A DNA stretch of 64,000 bases from CAVPMW01 sp963706515. GTDB taxonomy: Bacteria; Chloroflexota; Anaerolineae; Anaerolineales; UBA4823. The translations under genes and the position numbers were made by a program. Positions 19,399 through 29,056 of the stretch are shown here, piece by piece (the first letter of the stretch is position 1; each line of letters starts with the position of its first letter). The notes under the pieces were generated by a model that did no database searches, had not been told where the DNA came from, and saw nothing but the letters and a program-made list of their open reading frames with translations. The stretch spans positions 1 to 64,000 of the forward strand of contig CAVPMW010000011.1 in assembly GCA_963706515.1 (NCBI GenBank). Reading direction: 5' to 3'.

Positions 19399-20370
19399 CT
19401 AATCCGACCAGGGCGTCGCTTCCCTATCCCAGCGGTGGTTTCTCAATTCGGCCAATAACCCAGGATATAGACCCTCGCCGTCACTGTAAGAGATATTCTG
19501 CTCCACGTGCTCGAGCGTTCTCATTCCAACGATGGTGGTGCTCACCGATTTATTCGTCAAGATAAAGCGTAGCGCCATCTCCGCCAAATCCATGCCAGGT
19601 GGAGTGATTTTTTTCAATGCCTCTGCCCGTTCTACAGTCGGAGCGAGGTTCTCGGGTCCAAAATACCTCGACCGCCAGTCTTTATCCGGATAATGGGTTT
19701 CCCTGGTAAGCGTCCCAGACAACCCCCCTTCATCGAGCGGAACCCTGGCGATGACCCCAACGTCCATTTCAGCACACAGGGGGAAAAGCTCATCTTCAGG
19801 CGACTGGTCAAAAATATTGTATATTACTTGAACGACATCTACCAATCCGGTATTTATAGCTCGGATACCATTCCAGGGTTCCCAGCGGTTGAGACTCAAG
19901 CCAAACCATTTAATCAGCCGCTGCGCTTTCAAATCAGCAACGACCCTTTGCCATTGTTCATCTTCCGTCCAGGAATCATCCCAAACGTGGAACTGCATCA
20001 CATCGACCGCTGGAATAGCTAATAGCTCCAGGATGCGCTCGGTATATTCCATAACGTGGTCCCTGGGAAAAACCTCATCTAAGGAATATTCGGGCGTTGC
20101 CGGCCATTTGAGATTTTTGGGTGGGATTTTATCCGCCACGATGATCTCTTTACCCGGATTATCCTTAATGAGCTGACCCAATAATTTATCGCTGTGCCCT
20201 CTGCCATAATCCCAGGCAGTGTCAAAGAAATTGCACCCCAGCTCGAGAGAGCGCTGCAACGCTGCATAGGATTGACTATCGGCGGATCCCGTCCAGTTGC
20301 TCATCGGCGATAGCCCGAATCCAATCTCACTGACTTTCAATCCGGTCCGACCCAGGATTCTATATTCCAT
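19399..20370 (-). CDS. Aldo/keto reductase
   Basis: An intact 323-residue protein. YRILGRTGLKVSEIGFG is the usual N-terminus. The catalytic Asp-Tyr pair is in FFDTAWDYGRGHSDKLLG, Lys is in IIVADKI, and the His-equivalent region is DVMQFHVWDDS. The barrel closes with LRFILTNKSVSTTIVGMRTL, the NADPH-binding end. AKRs reduce sugar aldehydes or ketones; the substrate here is probably a sugar given the ABC and kinase genes upstream on the same strand. It is the last gene of the leftward sugar cluster. Confidence 0.9.
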   Translation of the reverse strand: MEYRILGRTGLKVSEIGFGLSPMSNWTGSADSQSYAALQRSLELGCNFFDTAWDYGRGHSDKLLGQLIKDNPGKEIIVADKIPPKNLKWPATPEYSLDEVFPRDHVMEYTERILELLAIPAVDVMQFHVWDDSWTEDEQWQRVVADLKAQRLIKWFGLSLNRWEPWNGIRAINTGLVDVVQVIYNIFDQSPEDELFPLCAEMDVGVIARVPLDEGGLSGTLTRETHYPDKDWRSRYFGPENLAPTVERAEALKKITPPGMDLAEMALRFILTNKSVSTTIVGMRTLEHVEQNISYSDGEGLYPGLLAELRNHRWDREATPWSD

Positions 20371-20425
20371 CTCAAGTCCCTTTCGGTTCGATCGCTCCCT
20401 TTACCCGTTTGGCGCGGGCATCATT

Positions 20426-20453
20426 GCAGGTAATCTTGCGCAGGATTACCTGC
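20426..20453. repeat. Hairpin at the 3' end of the YdcZ gene
   Basis: GCAGGTAATC (20426-20435), 8-base loop, GATTACCTGC (20444-20453), a perfect 10-bp stem overlapping the YdcZ stop. TGCGCAGGAT also occurs twice in the loop and flank. It has no T-run, so it is more likely an RNA-processing or attenuation structure than a terminator. Confidence 0.45.
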
Positions 20454-20883
20454 GCAGGATAAGCCATGCCCCACCAGTAATCAAGACCAGGCCCAGCAGG
20501 CGATAGATATCGAACGCCCGGACCGCCGTATTGAAAAAGCCGAAACGATCGATAATCATTCCTGCAACCAGCTGTCCGGCAATGACCAGGGATAAGGTTG
20601 CTCCAACTCCGATATTCGGGATTACAAAATTCGTTATGCTGATGATGATGACACCCAGGACTCCAGCGCATAGGGCATACCACGGCACCTGGTTCAAATT
20701 CCTGATGCTATTTCCCAATAGCAACAGCATCAGCCCGGAGACGAGGGTGCCGCCAATATTCACGATGAATGCACTCTGCAGGATTCCGATACGCGTGCTC
20801 ATCAGACTGGCAAGGGTGGTTTGCAAACTGATGGTCACCCCACCCACCAGACAGAGGGCGATTAATATCAATTTAAAATTCAT
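20446..20883 (-). CDS. YdcZ/DUF606 (DMT-like) membrane transporter
   Basis: A 145-residue protein with four or five hydrophobic helices: LILIALCLVGGVTISLQTTL, IVNIGGTLVSGLMLLLLG, WYALCAGVLGVIIISITNFV, LVIAGQLVAGMIIDRFGFF and LGLVLITGGAWLILRR. These match the DUF606 (YdcZ) branch of the drug/metabolite superfamily, in which two such small subunits often pair. The start at 20883 (MNFKLI) is preferred over 20958 because it directly opens the first helix and has a GAGCGTC-type site upstream. Substrate unknown. Confidence 0.85.
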   Translation of the reverse strand: MNFKLILIALCLVGGVTISLQTTLASLMSTRIGILQSAFIVNIGGTLVSGLMLLLLGNSIRNLNQVPWYALCAGVLGVIIISITNFVIPNIGVGATLSLVIAGQLVAGMIIDRFGFFNTAVRAFDIYRLLGLVLITGGAWLILRR

Positions 20884-20954
20884 AAGACGCTCCTGGTTGG
20901 GCGGTAAGTAGGCATTCTTCTTACGGGAAAGAACATTTGAGATATTATACGGGC

Positions 20955-21909
20955 TCAAGAAAGCAAGCTTCTGTTTTCAATCAACCAGCTCACTGATTCT
21001 TCTACCGCCTGAAGCGAAGTGTATCGAGGTTGGTAGTCGAGTGTTCGCTGAGCCTTGGCAATGCTGCAATTCGGGCTGTGGGCGATGTGATCCCAGGTTG
21101 CCTGGCTGTCTTCCTCAGACACTGACTTCCGCCATTCTTCCCACGGGCTAAAACTCAGCTGGCTCGGTTTCCCAAACCAGGCTGCCATCAACTCGGCGTA
21201 GCCGCGCAAGCGTCAGGGCTGCTGGCGATACCACGTGAAAGCTCTCGCCAATCGATCCACTCCAATTCGTCAGGGCCCGCATAAATGCCTGGGCCACATC
21301 GTCCGCGTGGACGTGGTGAACGGTTTCCATCCCAAGATTTGGCAGCGACAACTCATCCCCGCGGGCGAGCCTGACAAAGACCTCGGTGTTAAAATTTCCT
21401 GCCGGATTCAAAGGATTCCATCCGAGCCCTACAATATGACCCGGATGCAGGACAGTCGCCGGGAATCCACCTCGCCGCGCTTCTTGTAAGAGGTAATCTT
21501 CAATGGCCGCTTTGTTAATCCCATATTCGCCAAAAGGAGCTCGCGGCTGATCTTCCGTCGTCGGTACCTGCACGGAGTGACCGTGAACCCAGATCGTGCC
21601 GCAATGGAGAAAGTGCCGCAACTTACCCCGAAGAGCCTCAACCAGCTGCCTGGCGCTAGCTGGCGAGAAACAGATCAGGTCAATGACCACATCCGGTGCC
21701 ATTTCTGAAATCTGGGTCCCAAATATGCCTTTTGCATCTGCACTGTCGCGGTCAATCTGGATCTGTCGCACTGATTTCCATGCGGCGTGATTCTGATATG
21801 GGAGGCGTTCCTGACGGCTGATTGAAATTACCTCATAACCTGCATCCACCAACCTTGGCACCAGATATGTTCCAATGTGTCCCGTACCGCCGATAATAAC
21901 AGCTCGCAT
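20955..21909 (-). CDS. NAD-dependent epimerase/dehydratase (frameshifted)
   Basis: An extended SDR starting MRAVIIGGTGHIGTYLVPRL, with the Rossmann GGTGxxG motif. The catalytic Tyr-Lys is replaced by YGINKAAIEDY, which keeps the Y-x-x-x-K spacing. Downstream segments HPGHIVGLGWNPLNPAG and HVHADDVAQAFMRAL are typical of nucleotide-sugar or sugar epimerases. The frame breaks near 21195, and the last 70 or so residues continue as GYAELMAAWFGKPSQL to a stop at 20955. It lies between the deacetylase and YdcZ genes in one leftward transcript. Confidence 0.85.
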
Positions 21910-21939
21910 AGAACTCCTTCGGGGAAAATTATCCGCTAC

Positions 21940-22809
21940 CTAGCCGACATCGCCCGGCAGCTCTGGCTCCTTGCCGACCCGCCACTCACGGACGTAATCG
22001 ATGCAAGACGTAAAGCTTACCCCAGAGCGAGCGGCGACATACTCGAGAAATTCTTTCAGCATCAGCATGCGGTGACCTCTGCCGATCGCCTGGGGGTGCA
22101 TGGTGATGACCATGACCCCGTTGCCGAGCTGCTGGTAGAGGTAATCGAAATCACCTTTCCAGATCTCGAGCACCGTGGATGGCGGGCGAAGCCCCTGCCC
22201 GTAGCCCCCAGGGATGTATTCGAAAAATGGCCAGTCATCCAGGTGCCAGGCGACCGGCATCTCTACCAGGTTGGTGGGCTTTCCAAACTTGTACGGCTCG
22301 GTTTTGGACCATTGGTCGCCGACCCGGCACCAGTACGGTTCGAAATCGTTCCCCATCAGGCTGCTCTCATATTCGAACCCGTGCTCCAGCAGCAAGTTGA
22401 TGGTGTTGGGGCTGTTATCCCAGGACGGCGAGCGGTAGCCAACCGGGCGGACTTGCGCCACTTTCTGCAATGCGTCAATGCCTCGTTCTAGAATCCGCGT
22501 TCTTCGGCAAGGCTTAAGATTAACCGGATTCTCGTGGATCCAGCCATGGTGACCTATTTCATGGCCCGCCTCACGGATTGCCTCCACGGCGCGCGGGTAG
22601 GTTATGGCGGTTGCACCCGGGATAAAGAACGTCGCCGAGGCGTTATATTCGGCGAGCAGCGCCAGGACCCGGCGCACTCCGATGGGCCCAAATTCGCCGC
22701 GCGAGACCATGCTGGGCGAGGTGGCGCCCACTGAACCGACCCAGTTGGTGTAGCTGTCAAAATCGAAGGTCAGTGCGATTTTTACGTTTGCCTGGTTGGA
22801 TGTGCTCAT
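21940..22809 (-). CDS. Polysaccharide deacetylase (NodB-type)
   Basis: An intact 289-residue protein. ALTFDFDSYTNW supplies the catalytic/metal Asp motif. The H-x-x-x-H metal site is in EIGHHGWIHENP, GYRSPSWDNSPNTINLL carries the conserved Arg-Ser-Pro, and VMVITMHPQAIGR has the late His. There is no signal peptide, so it acts in the cytoplasm on an imported sugar or oligosaccharide, as in the NodB-like branch that includes allantoinase-like PuuE proteins. It follows the ABC permease gene by 33 bases. Confidence 0.85.
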   Translation of the reverse strand: MSTSNQANVKIALTFDFDSYTNWVGSVGATSPSMVSRGEFGPIGVRRVLALLAEYNASATFFIPGATAITYPRAVEAIREAGHEIGHHGWIHENPVNLKPCRRTRILERGIDALQKVAQVRPVGYRSPSWDNSPNTINLLLEHGFEYESSLMGNDFEPYWCRVGDQWSKTEPYKFGKPTNLVEMPVAWHLDDWPFFEYIPGGYGQGLRPPSTVLEIWKGDFDYLYQQLGNGVMVITMHPQAIGRGHRMLMLKEFLEYVAARSGVSFTSCIDYVREWRVGKEPELPGDVG

Positions 22810-22842
22810 TTTGATTTGCCAAATCCTGAGAAGCGGTAGGGG

Positions 22843-24024
22843 TTATGCTTTCCCGGCGCGCTTACGCCGCTCTCGGCTGATCGAATCGAGTATCACGGCT
22901 AATAAGAGCACCAGCCCTGTGACGATATATTTAATGGAGGAAGGGAAAGACAAGAGGTCCATGCCGTTGTTGATCGAGCCGATGACCAAGGCCCCCAGCA
23001 GCGCAGACCAGGTGCTCCCACGCCCGCCGAACAGGCTGGTGCCCCCGATCACCGCAGCGGCAATCGCGTTTAACAAAATGGTTCCACCGCCTGAGCCATA
23101 GTTCACTGCAATCAAACGAGAAGCGAAAACGATGCCCCCGCAGGCGGCAATTCCTGAGCAAAGGGCGAAAACCCAAATGCGGACTCCATCAACGTCGATG
23201 CTCGCTCGCCTGGCAGCCTCGACATTTCCGCCAACCGTGTAGATATGGCGGCCAAACATGGTGTAGCGTGTGATGAGGTGGAACACTACCACAAAACCGA
23301 GGAATATTAAAACGGAGGATGGTATGCCTTGGATCGGTTCGCCTTGCGGCACCTGGTTGCGATCGATATTCATAATTCCAATGCCGACCAATATCCCCAG
23401 CGAGATGAGCAGCAGCCGGCTGACAACCATTGACATCGGCTGCAGACTCAAACCAGCCTGTTCTCGCCTGCGTCTTCCTCTGAAGGTGCTGTAAATAACC
23501 ACGATTACTGCAACGATCCCTATCAGCCACCCCAACCAGGTTGGGACCAGGGTATTGGCAATACCTCTGATCGTTGGATCACGCAGGTTAATCGTCCCGG
23601 TATCGCCTAACACCAAAAGCTGCACCCCCTGCCAGACGAGCAGACCGGACAGGGTTACGACAAATGAAGGAACATGGATTTTAGCTACAAAATACCCGTG
23701 CGAAGCCCCGATAAGCACCCCCATCAGGATCGCAATGAGTATGGCTAAGATGCTTGGAACATGATAGGTGGTCGCCAGTACAGCCATGACCGCAGCGGTA
23801 GCTCCACTCACTGCGCCGACCGAAAGATCAATTTCACCGATCAATAAGATCAAAACGATCCCCACAGAGAGGATGCCGATCGCCGATATCTGCGCCATCA
23901 AGTTCGCCAGGTTTAGCGGAGTCAGGAAATTATGATTCGCAATCTGAAATATGATCCCGATAATAACTAATCCCCCCAAGACAGCAAATGAGCCAAGATC
24001 ACTTGACTTCAATGGAGCGAACAT
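22843..24024 (-). CDS. Sugar ABC transporter permease (XylH/RbsC type)
   Basis: An intact 393-residue BPD_transp_2 permease with 10 or more helices. GEIDLSVGAVSGATAAVMAV is the signature loop of ribose/xylose permeases. GNVEAARRASIDVDGVRIWV is the cytoplasmic coupling segment with the typical N-x-E-A-A-R-x-x-G/S-I pattern. The long insert before it (YSTFRGRRRREQAGL) resembles XylH. It belongs with the ATPase and binding-protein genes upstream and forms the membrane channel for a pentose or similar sugar. Confidence 0.9.
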   Translation of the reverse strand: MFAPLKSSDLGSFAVLGGLVIIGIIFQIANHNFLTPLNLANLMAQISAIGILSVGIVLILLIGEIDLSVGAVSGATAAVMAVLATTYHVPSILAILIAILMGVLIGASHGYFVAKIHVPSFVVTLSGLLVWQGVQLLVLGDTGTINLRDPTIRGIANTLVPTWLGWLIGIVAVIVVIYSTFRGRRRREQAGLSLQPMSMVVSRLLLISLGILVGIGIMNIDRNQVPQGEPIQGIPSSVLIFLGFVVVFHLITRYTMFGRHIYTVGGNVEAARRASIDVDGVRIWVFALCSGIAACGGIVFASRLIAVNYGSGGGTILLNAIAAAVIGGTSLFGGRGSTWSALLGALVIGSINNGMDLLSFPSSIKYIVTGLVLLLAVILDSISRERRKRAGKA

Positions 24025-24134
24025 AACTGCGAACCACTAAGCGTGTGTCACTCAGGAATTTGGCCATGTTTTCGCATCCTGTTTTGGTCTGTTAATTAAT
24101 GCCGCCAGTCCGCTGATCGGGTATCTGTCGTTAT

Positions 24135-24898
24135 CTACATGACACCAGTTATAGCCGCGACAACCTGTTCCGGACGAGTAGTTTTCGTGTTGAAAGTTGC
24201 AGTGCGCCTTCCCAAGCGAAGTACGATAACCCTGTCCGTAAAACCAAAGATCTCCTCCAAATTATGGCTGATTACCACCACGCCCAGATTGCGCTCCTTC
24301 AATTTCAATATCAGGTTTACCACCTGACGGGTCTGTTCGACGCCAAGCGCTGCGGTAGGTTCGTCCAGTATCACGACCTTGCTGTTCCACATGACCGATC
24401 TGGCTACTGCGACGGATTGTCGCTGTCCTCCCGACATGCTGGCAATGACATTCCTCACCGATGGTATGGGAACATGCAGCTCCTTCAAAAGGCCGATGGC
24501 TCTTTTCTCCATCGCGGTTTCGTCCAGCCAGGATAGTCCTTTAGCCCGGGCATGTCGACGGTCGTTGACTCGCGCCCGATAAAGAGATTGCCGACCACAT
24601 CCAAATTATCGCATAATGCAAGGTCCTGATAAACGGTCTCAATCCCCAGGTCGGTGCTGTCGCGCGGTTTCGTGATCTTGACCTGGCGGCCTTCAAAAAA
24701 GATATCGCCCGAATCTGCTTCGTGGACTCCGGAAATAACTTTGACCAACGTGGATTTCCCTGCCCCATTGTCGCCGACTAAACCGACGACTTCCCCGGAA
24801 TACACTTCGAAATCAACATCTTGTAAAGCCAGGACAGCTCCGAACTTTTTGCTGATGCCTTGGGTTCGCAATATTGGAGTTTTGTCAGGTTGTTCCAT
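24135..24898 (-). CDS. Sugar ABC transporter ATPase, single domain (frameshifted)
   Basis: One nucleotide-binding domain of about 254 residues: Walker A GDNGAGKSTLVK, Q-loop around ETVYQDLALCDNL, signature MSGGQRQSVAVAR, Walker B VVILDEPTAALG and switch His in VVISHNLEEIF. A break near 24520 splits the GLKDY segment. The start at 24898 (MEQPDKTP) is chosen because the longer ORF would begin inside the 24925-24956 hairpin. RbsA/XylG proteins normally carry two ATPase domains, so this is a short FrcA-like version that would work as a homodimer. Confidence 0.85.
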
Positions 24899-24924
24899 TA
24901 TCCGCGCTCCGTGCATATTTTTGA

Positions 24925-24956
24925 GAGACAACCTCAGCTTCCGCTGAGGTTGTCTC
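24925..24956. promoter_or_regulatory. Intercistronic hairpin between binding protein and ATPase
   Basis: GAGACAACCTCAGC (24925-24938), loop TTCC, and its exact complement at 24943-24956. It lies between the binding-protein stop (24980) and the ATPase start (24898) with no long T-run. It probably protects the upstream mRNA or attenuates read-through, giving more binding protein than ATPase. Confidence 0.55.
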
Positions 24957-24979
24957 GACTAAACTATCTGGTCGGTATC

Positions 24980-26137
24980 TTACTGTAAGCCGGCTGCCTT
25001 GCAAGCTTCGGCGAAGTCTGCGGTGCAGATGTCTTCCAGCTTCCAAAAGCCTGTATCGATGATCTTCTCCTTGATGTTGGTTTTATCGACATTCACGACT
25101 GGGATGTTTACAGACGGTACGTCGATGGAACCATTGTTAATCGTCGTGGTAGCCATGCCTTCCGGCACTTTCCCGGTAGTCGCCAAGGCATAGGAAATCT
25201 CGGCTGCTTTGTCTGCCATATCTTTGATGGGCAGGTATACCGAGCTGTACTGTTGGTCGGTCAGTATGCGTTGGATGGCTGCCAATTCGGCATCCAGGCC
25301 GGTAATCGGCGGTACAGGCTTGATGCCTGCCGAATTAATGGCTGCCAGGACGCCAGAAGCCATTCCATCGTTCATCACATATACCCCATCGACTTTACCG
25401 CCGGTTTCGGTCAGGATTTGCTCCATCTCGCTCTGGGCTTTGGTTGGATCCCAGTCCGGGGTATCCACGGATTTGACGATTGTGAGCTTACCGGCATCGA
25501 TCAGCGGTTGGAACACGGTCATGGCTCCATCCTTGATGGGCTGCATATTGCTGTCGGTTGCGCTGCCGTTGACCATCACGATCTGGGGATTGGTGATCCC
25601 TTTCTTATCCAGGGCTTCCACCAGCGATTTTGCCTGCGCGACACCGATGTCAGCGAGGGCAAACGCAATGTTCACTGTGACGCCGTCCGAGTTTTGGAGC
25701 AGCCGCGAGTAGGCAATCACCGGGACGCCGGCTTTCTTGGCGTAATCCGCGATTACGGCAGCCGCTTTCGTATCGACCGCCATGATCGCAACCACCTTGG
25801 CGCCATTGGTAATTGCTTGTTCAACAGCATTCTGCTGCTCGACCGGATCGGAGTCGGAGATATCGGAGATTACCTGGCAGTCTGGGCAAATTTCCTTCAT
25901 CTTCGCTTCGAAATATGGCCTATCCTTCGTATCATAACGTGCTGTTTTCTTGTCAGGCAGGAATATGCCGACCTTGATCGGTCCGGCACTGGTTGGGGCT
26001 GTTGCTGCTGCAACAGTAGGCTGCTCAGCTGGCGGCTGCGTGGCTGCCGGCGTGGCAGCTCCGGCGCAGGCCGTGATTAAGAATGCGGCGATTACGAGCA
26101 TGGACAGTGAAGCGTAGAAACGGTTCAGGCGAAACAT
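24980..26137 (-). CDS. Sugar-binding lipoprotein (XylF/RbsB type)
   Basis: An intact 385-residue protein with a lipoprotein signal (LSMLVIAAFLITACAG; the Cys at about 24 would be lipidated) and a Pro/Thr/Ala linker. The Peripla_BP_4 domain begins KVGIFLPDKKTARYDTKDRP, very like XylF xylose-binding proteins, and includes NGAKVVAIMAVDTKAAA and VYVMNDGMASGVLAAI. It captures the sugar outside the membrane for the permease/ATPase downstream. GGAGAG precedes the start. No LacI-type operator is obvious in the 187 bases upstream. Confidence 0.9.
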   Translation of the reverse strand: MFRLNRFYASLSMLVIAAFLITACAGAATPAATQPPAEQPTVAAATAPTSAGPIKVGIFLPDKKTARYDTKDRPYFEAKMKEICPDCQVISDISDSDPVEQQNAVEQAITNGAKVVAIMAVDTKAAAVIADYAKKAGVPVIAYSRLLQNSDGVTVNIAFALADIGVAQAKSLVEALDKKGITNPQIVMVNGSATDSNMQPIKDGAMTVFQPLIDAGKLTIVKSVDTPDWDPTKAQSEMEQILTETGGKVDGVYVMNDGMASGVLAAINSAGIKPVPPITGLDAELAAIQRILTDQQYSSVYLPIKDMADKAAEISYALATTGKVPEGMATTTINNGSIDVPSVNIPVVNVDKTNIKEKIIDTGFWKLEDICTADFAEACKAAGLQ

Positions 26138-26324
26138 ATTACTCTCCTTTTTATTGAATAGTTGTCGAAAAACGTAGTGATGTGAAACGCTGGTTGTTTT
26201 TATCTATCTTACGGATACCTCCTTTCCAAAGTCTGGATTAATTTCTCAATCACCCTTGACCGCAGCCATAGGGAGGAAGATAGCATTTAGAAGAACCCCT
26301 TGAACGATTTTGCCGCCGGTTATC

Positions 26325-27299
26325 CTATGCAGGCATTGATTGGTTTGTCGTGGCTATCGCCTCGGCTATCGCCTCACAAAATTCTTCCACTTCCTTTGCT
26401 GTTGGGAAAGACGGGATTGTACCTTCCCTGGTCACGGAGAGAGCGGCAGCTGAATTTGCCCAGATTGAGGCCTCGCGTGGGTTTAATCCCTTAATCAAGC
26501 CGGCTGCTAAAGCCGCGCAAAAAACATCTCCCGCACCGCTGGAGTCTTTAACCATCACATTGGGCGGGCGCGCCTGCCAGCGCTGGTCAGCGTCGACGCC
26601 CACAATGCCTTGCTCTCCCGCGGTGATGATCACGCACCTGGCTTTTGAGCGCCTCATTAATTCCAACGCAGCAATCTCCAGCTCAATTTCCTCTTCCGGA
26701 TGCATACCGAGCAGCACCTTGGCTTCTTTATCGTTTGGGACGAGTATATCCGCTACTGCGAGTTTTGCTAAGTCCAGCGTCAAGGCAGGCGCCGGATTAA
26801 CGATGGTCGTCATGCCATAATCATGGGCAACTTCAGCTGCATGGAGTGCGACGTCTGGCAGGATCTCAAATTGGGTGAGCATGACTTCCGCGTCCCTCGA
26901 GCCGCTCAGAGCAGTCTCAACGTGCTCATAGTTTAACTCTGCATTGGCGCCCAGGGCAGTAACCATGGCGGGTACACCGCTATCGTTCAAAAGGATGAAT
27001 CCTACCCCGGTGCTTTTCGAGCTGCTGGAGAAGAGATAATCGGTGCAAACCCCCTCCTCTTTTAGCCAGCTCTCGGCTTCTGCACCAAGGCGATCTTTTC
27101 CAATACAGCCGGCGAAGCTCGTCCGCAGACCTAACCGGGCGGCTGCAATCGCCTGGTTGGAGCCTTTCCCGCCATCTTTTGGCTCTGTGTAATCCCAGCC
27201 GATTACCGTTTCACCGGCTACCGGTACACGCTGGACGCGCATGAGCAACCCAGGGGCGTGGCTTCCAATAACGACCAATTGGGGTCCGTTCCCTGGCAT
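26325..27299 (-). CDS. Ribokinase-like sugar kinase (PfkB family)
   Basis: An intact 324-residue protein. DGGKGSNQAIAAARLG is the first PfkB signature (G-G-K-G-x-N). The anion-hole and catalytic Asp lie in VKDSSGAGDVFCAALAAGL; here SSGAGD replaces the usual TTGAGD. IVNPAPA and VPNDKEAKVLLG are typical of ribokinase. It should phosphorylate a sugar, likely the one imported by the adjacent ABC system. It starts four bases after the NagB-like gene, so the two are co-transcribed. Confidence 0.9.
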   Translation of the reverse strand: MPGNGPQLVVIGSHAPGLLMRVQRVPVAGETVIGWDYTEPKDGGKGSNQAIAAARLGLRTSFAGCIGKDRLGAEAESWLKEEGVCTDYLFSSSSKSTGVGFILLNDSGVPAMVTALGANAELNYEHVETALSGSRDAEVMLTQFEILPDVALHAAEVAHDYGMTTIVNPAPALTLDLAKLAVADILVPNDKEAKVLLGMHPEEEIELEIAALELMRRSKARCVIITAGEQGIVGVDADQRWQARPPNVMVKDSSGAGDVFCAALAAGLIKGLNPREASIWANSAAALSVTREGTIPSFPTAKEVEEFCEAIAEAIATTNQSMPA

Positions 27300-27303
27300 C
27301 TAT

Positions 27304-28179
27304 TTATTCTCCGAGAGGCGGCGCGGCGGTCACCCGATCGATGACGATCATTGCGTCCGGATGGTTTTGAATAAATGTCACTGGATATTCGATCGTGGTG
27401 GGTCCGAATAACAGCACTCTCACCACGGTCTGTTTCCAGGCGCCGGTGTCCGAAATGATGCGAATCCGCCTGGCAGACAGCAGGTCTTTCATACCGAGGG
27501 TGATCGCCATGGGAGGGATAGCGTGCGAGCACCCCCCTACCAGGCGCTGGCTCAGCGCAATGAGCGTATCATCGTTCAGGTTGAGAATCCGGGTTTTTGA
27601 ATTGCGGAATTCTTGCGCGCTGATGCTGTACCAGGCAGAGCGGGGTGGTTCGTTGAAGGCAATATGGCCCCGATACCCTACTCCGCCGTAGGTTGTATCG
27701 ATGCCTCCGGCTTGTTCAATTTTCTCGCTGATTTCATCGAGATGATCTACACTTGGAAAATGCCTCTGCTCCTCTGGAATGCTCAGTTCCGAGTCTACCG
27801 GGTCATAAAAGTTTCTGCGCATCCATGTTTCATAATTGAATGGGTGGTCGGTTGGCAGCAGTCTTCCTTGCCAATCTAAAAAATTATCCATGTGGAACAC
27901 ATGGACATTTTTAAGGTTTATTCGTTCTTCATTTACGATCTTAATGAAATAAGGATATTGTTTCGTCGGACCGCAGGGTAAAATCCAGCGGGTTGGCTTT
28001 TTCAGGGCATTATTTTGCTTTACCTCATCTACCATTTCTCGAGCCGCCCAGCGGTGGACGTCGTCGGGCGTCTCCAGGATCTTGAGCGCCACCTTTTTAT
28101 CCGGATGGCTTTCTAATTCGTCTGTTGGAATACGGCACCATGCGAAAAGTGAGGCTGCATCTAAAAAACTTGGGGACAT
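27304..28179 (-). CDS. NagB-like sugar-phosphate isomerase/deaminase, copy 1
   Basis: An intact 291-residue protein of the glucosamine-6-phosphate isomerase fold. LPCGPTKQYPYFIKIV stands where NagB has the phosphate loop, VFHMDNFLDW carries the D of the catalytic region, and GGVGYRGHIAFNEPP matches the G-x-G-x-x-G-H-I-A-F-N-E-P motif containing the catalytic His/Glu. ITLGMKDLLSARRIRII is the distal phosphate-site helix. It lies between a PIG-L deacetylase gene and a ribokinase-like gene, suggesting deacetylation, isomerisation or deamination, and phosphorylation of an amino sugar. True substrate unknown. Confidence 0.85.
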   Translation of the reverse strand: MSPSFLDAASLFAWCRIPTDELESHPDKKVALKILETPDDVHRWAAREMVDEVKQNNALKKPTRWILPCGPTKQYPYFIKIVNEERINLKNVHVFHMDNFLDWQGRLLPTDHPFNYETWMRRNFYDPVDSELSIPEEQRHFPSVDHLDEISEKIEQAGGIDTTYGGVGYRGHIAFNEPPRSAWYSISAQEFRNSKTRILNLNDDTLIALSQRLVGGCSHAIPPMAITLGMKDLLSARRIRIISDTGAWKQTVVRVLLFGPTTIEYPVTFIQNHPDAMIVIDRVTAAPPLGE

Positions 28180-28283
28180 ATCTTCTCCGCAAACCGTTTA
28201 GCTACGAGAAACAGGACAATCCGTGCAATCCTGTAGCATTTTGCTTTTGCACTTGGCTTCTGCAGGTTCCTTCCCAGCTTCGC

Positions 28284-29006
28284 TCAGGGTAGAACCCGGT
28301 AGGTTTTTAAGCGAGGCCAAACCGGCTCGGCTCGGAAGCCCTCCGCGAACGCCACTCCACTTTGGTAGCCACGCGCTCGAGTTAATATTTCCATCATGTC
28401 ATGCAGGTCGACGTTGTCATGGTCCCTCAGCCATCTGATCTGGCTGTCATGACAGGCGAGCATTTCTTTCTTGATTTCAAACGTATCGGTGACGTCGACG
28501 TACTCTGTAGGCTGAAAGCTCGTCCCGGTAATTGTATCAAAATAATACAGCGGCTGCACACCGGGATGGAATGGGCTTTCTGTCGTGACATTTTTTAAGC
28601 TCGAGACGAACGAGGCATCGAACATAAGCCGGCTTACAGCTCTGTGGTCCGGGTGGTAATCCTCCGGATTATGGGTAATGATTACGTCGGGTTTAGCTTT
28701 TCGGATAAGCTCGACGAAGTGCAGGCGCGTCTCGATATCTTCGAATAAATATTCATCTACATAGCCCATCCAGTAAAAATCTGCCCCAATGATTTTCGCT
28801 GCCTTTTCTGCTTCGCGGTGACGGATTTCAGCCAATTCCTTGGCTGGGATGATCATGTGTCCCGCGCTGCCATCCGTTGCCACCGCGATCGACACTTGAA
28901 CGCCTTGTTGAGCATATTTAGCGAGAGTCCCCGCGCACGAAATTTCGATGTCGTCCGGGTGCGCCCCGACAGCCAGGATCCTTTTAGGAGTGTGATCGTC
29001 TGTCAT
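28284..29006 (-). CDS. PIG-L family deacetylase, copy 1
   Basis: An intact 240-residue LmbE/PIG-L protein. LAVGAHPDDIEISCAGTLAK has the zinc-binding A-H-P-D-D and the Glu, and DYHPDHRAVSRLMFDAS supplies the second His cluster. FEIKKEMLACHDSQIRWL completes the family pattern. Such enzymes remove N-acetyl groups from sugars such as GlcNAc. It is about 70 percent similar by eye to the second copy at 31447-32187. A LacI-like palindrome lies 51 bases upstream. Confidence 0.9.
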   Translation of the reverse strand: MTDDHTPKRILAVGAHPDDIEISCAGTLAKYAQQGVQVSIAVATDGSAGHMIIPAKELAEIRHREAEKAAKIIGADFYWMGYVDEYLFEDIETRLHFVELIRKAKPDVIITHNPEDYHPDHRAVSRLMFDASFVSSLKNVTTESPFHPGVQPLYYFDTITGTSFQPTEYVDVTDTFEIKKEMLACHDSQIRWLRDHDNVDLHDMMEILTRARGYQSGVAFAEGFRAEPVWPRLKTYRVLP

Positions 29007-29056
29007 TTTATTGTCCTTTCAGGATATCCTGCAGGATAGGTTGCAGAAGCCGGCGA

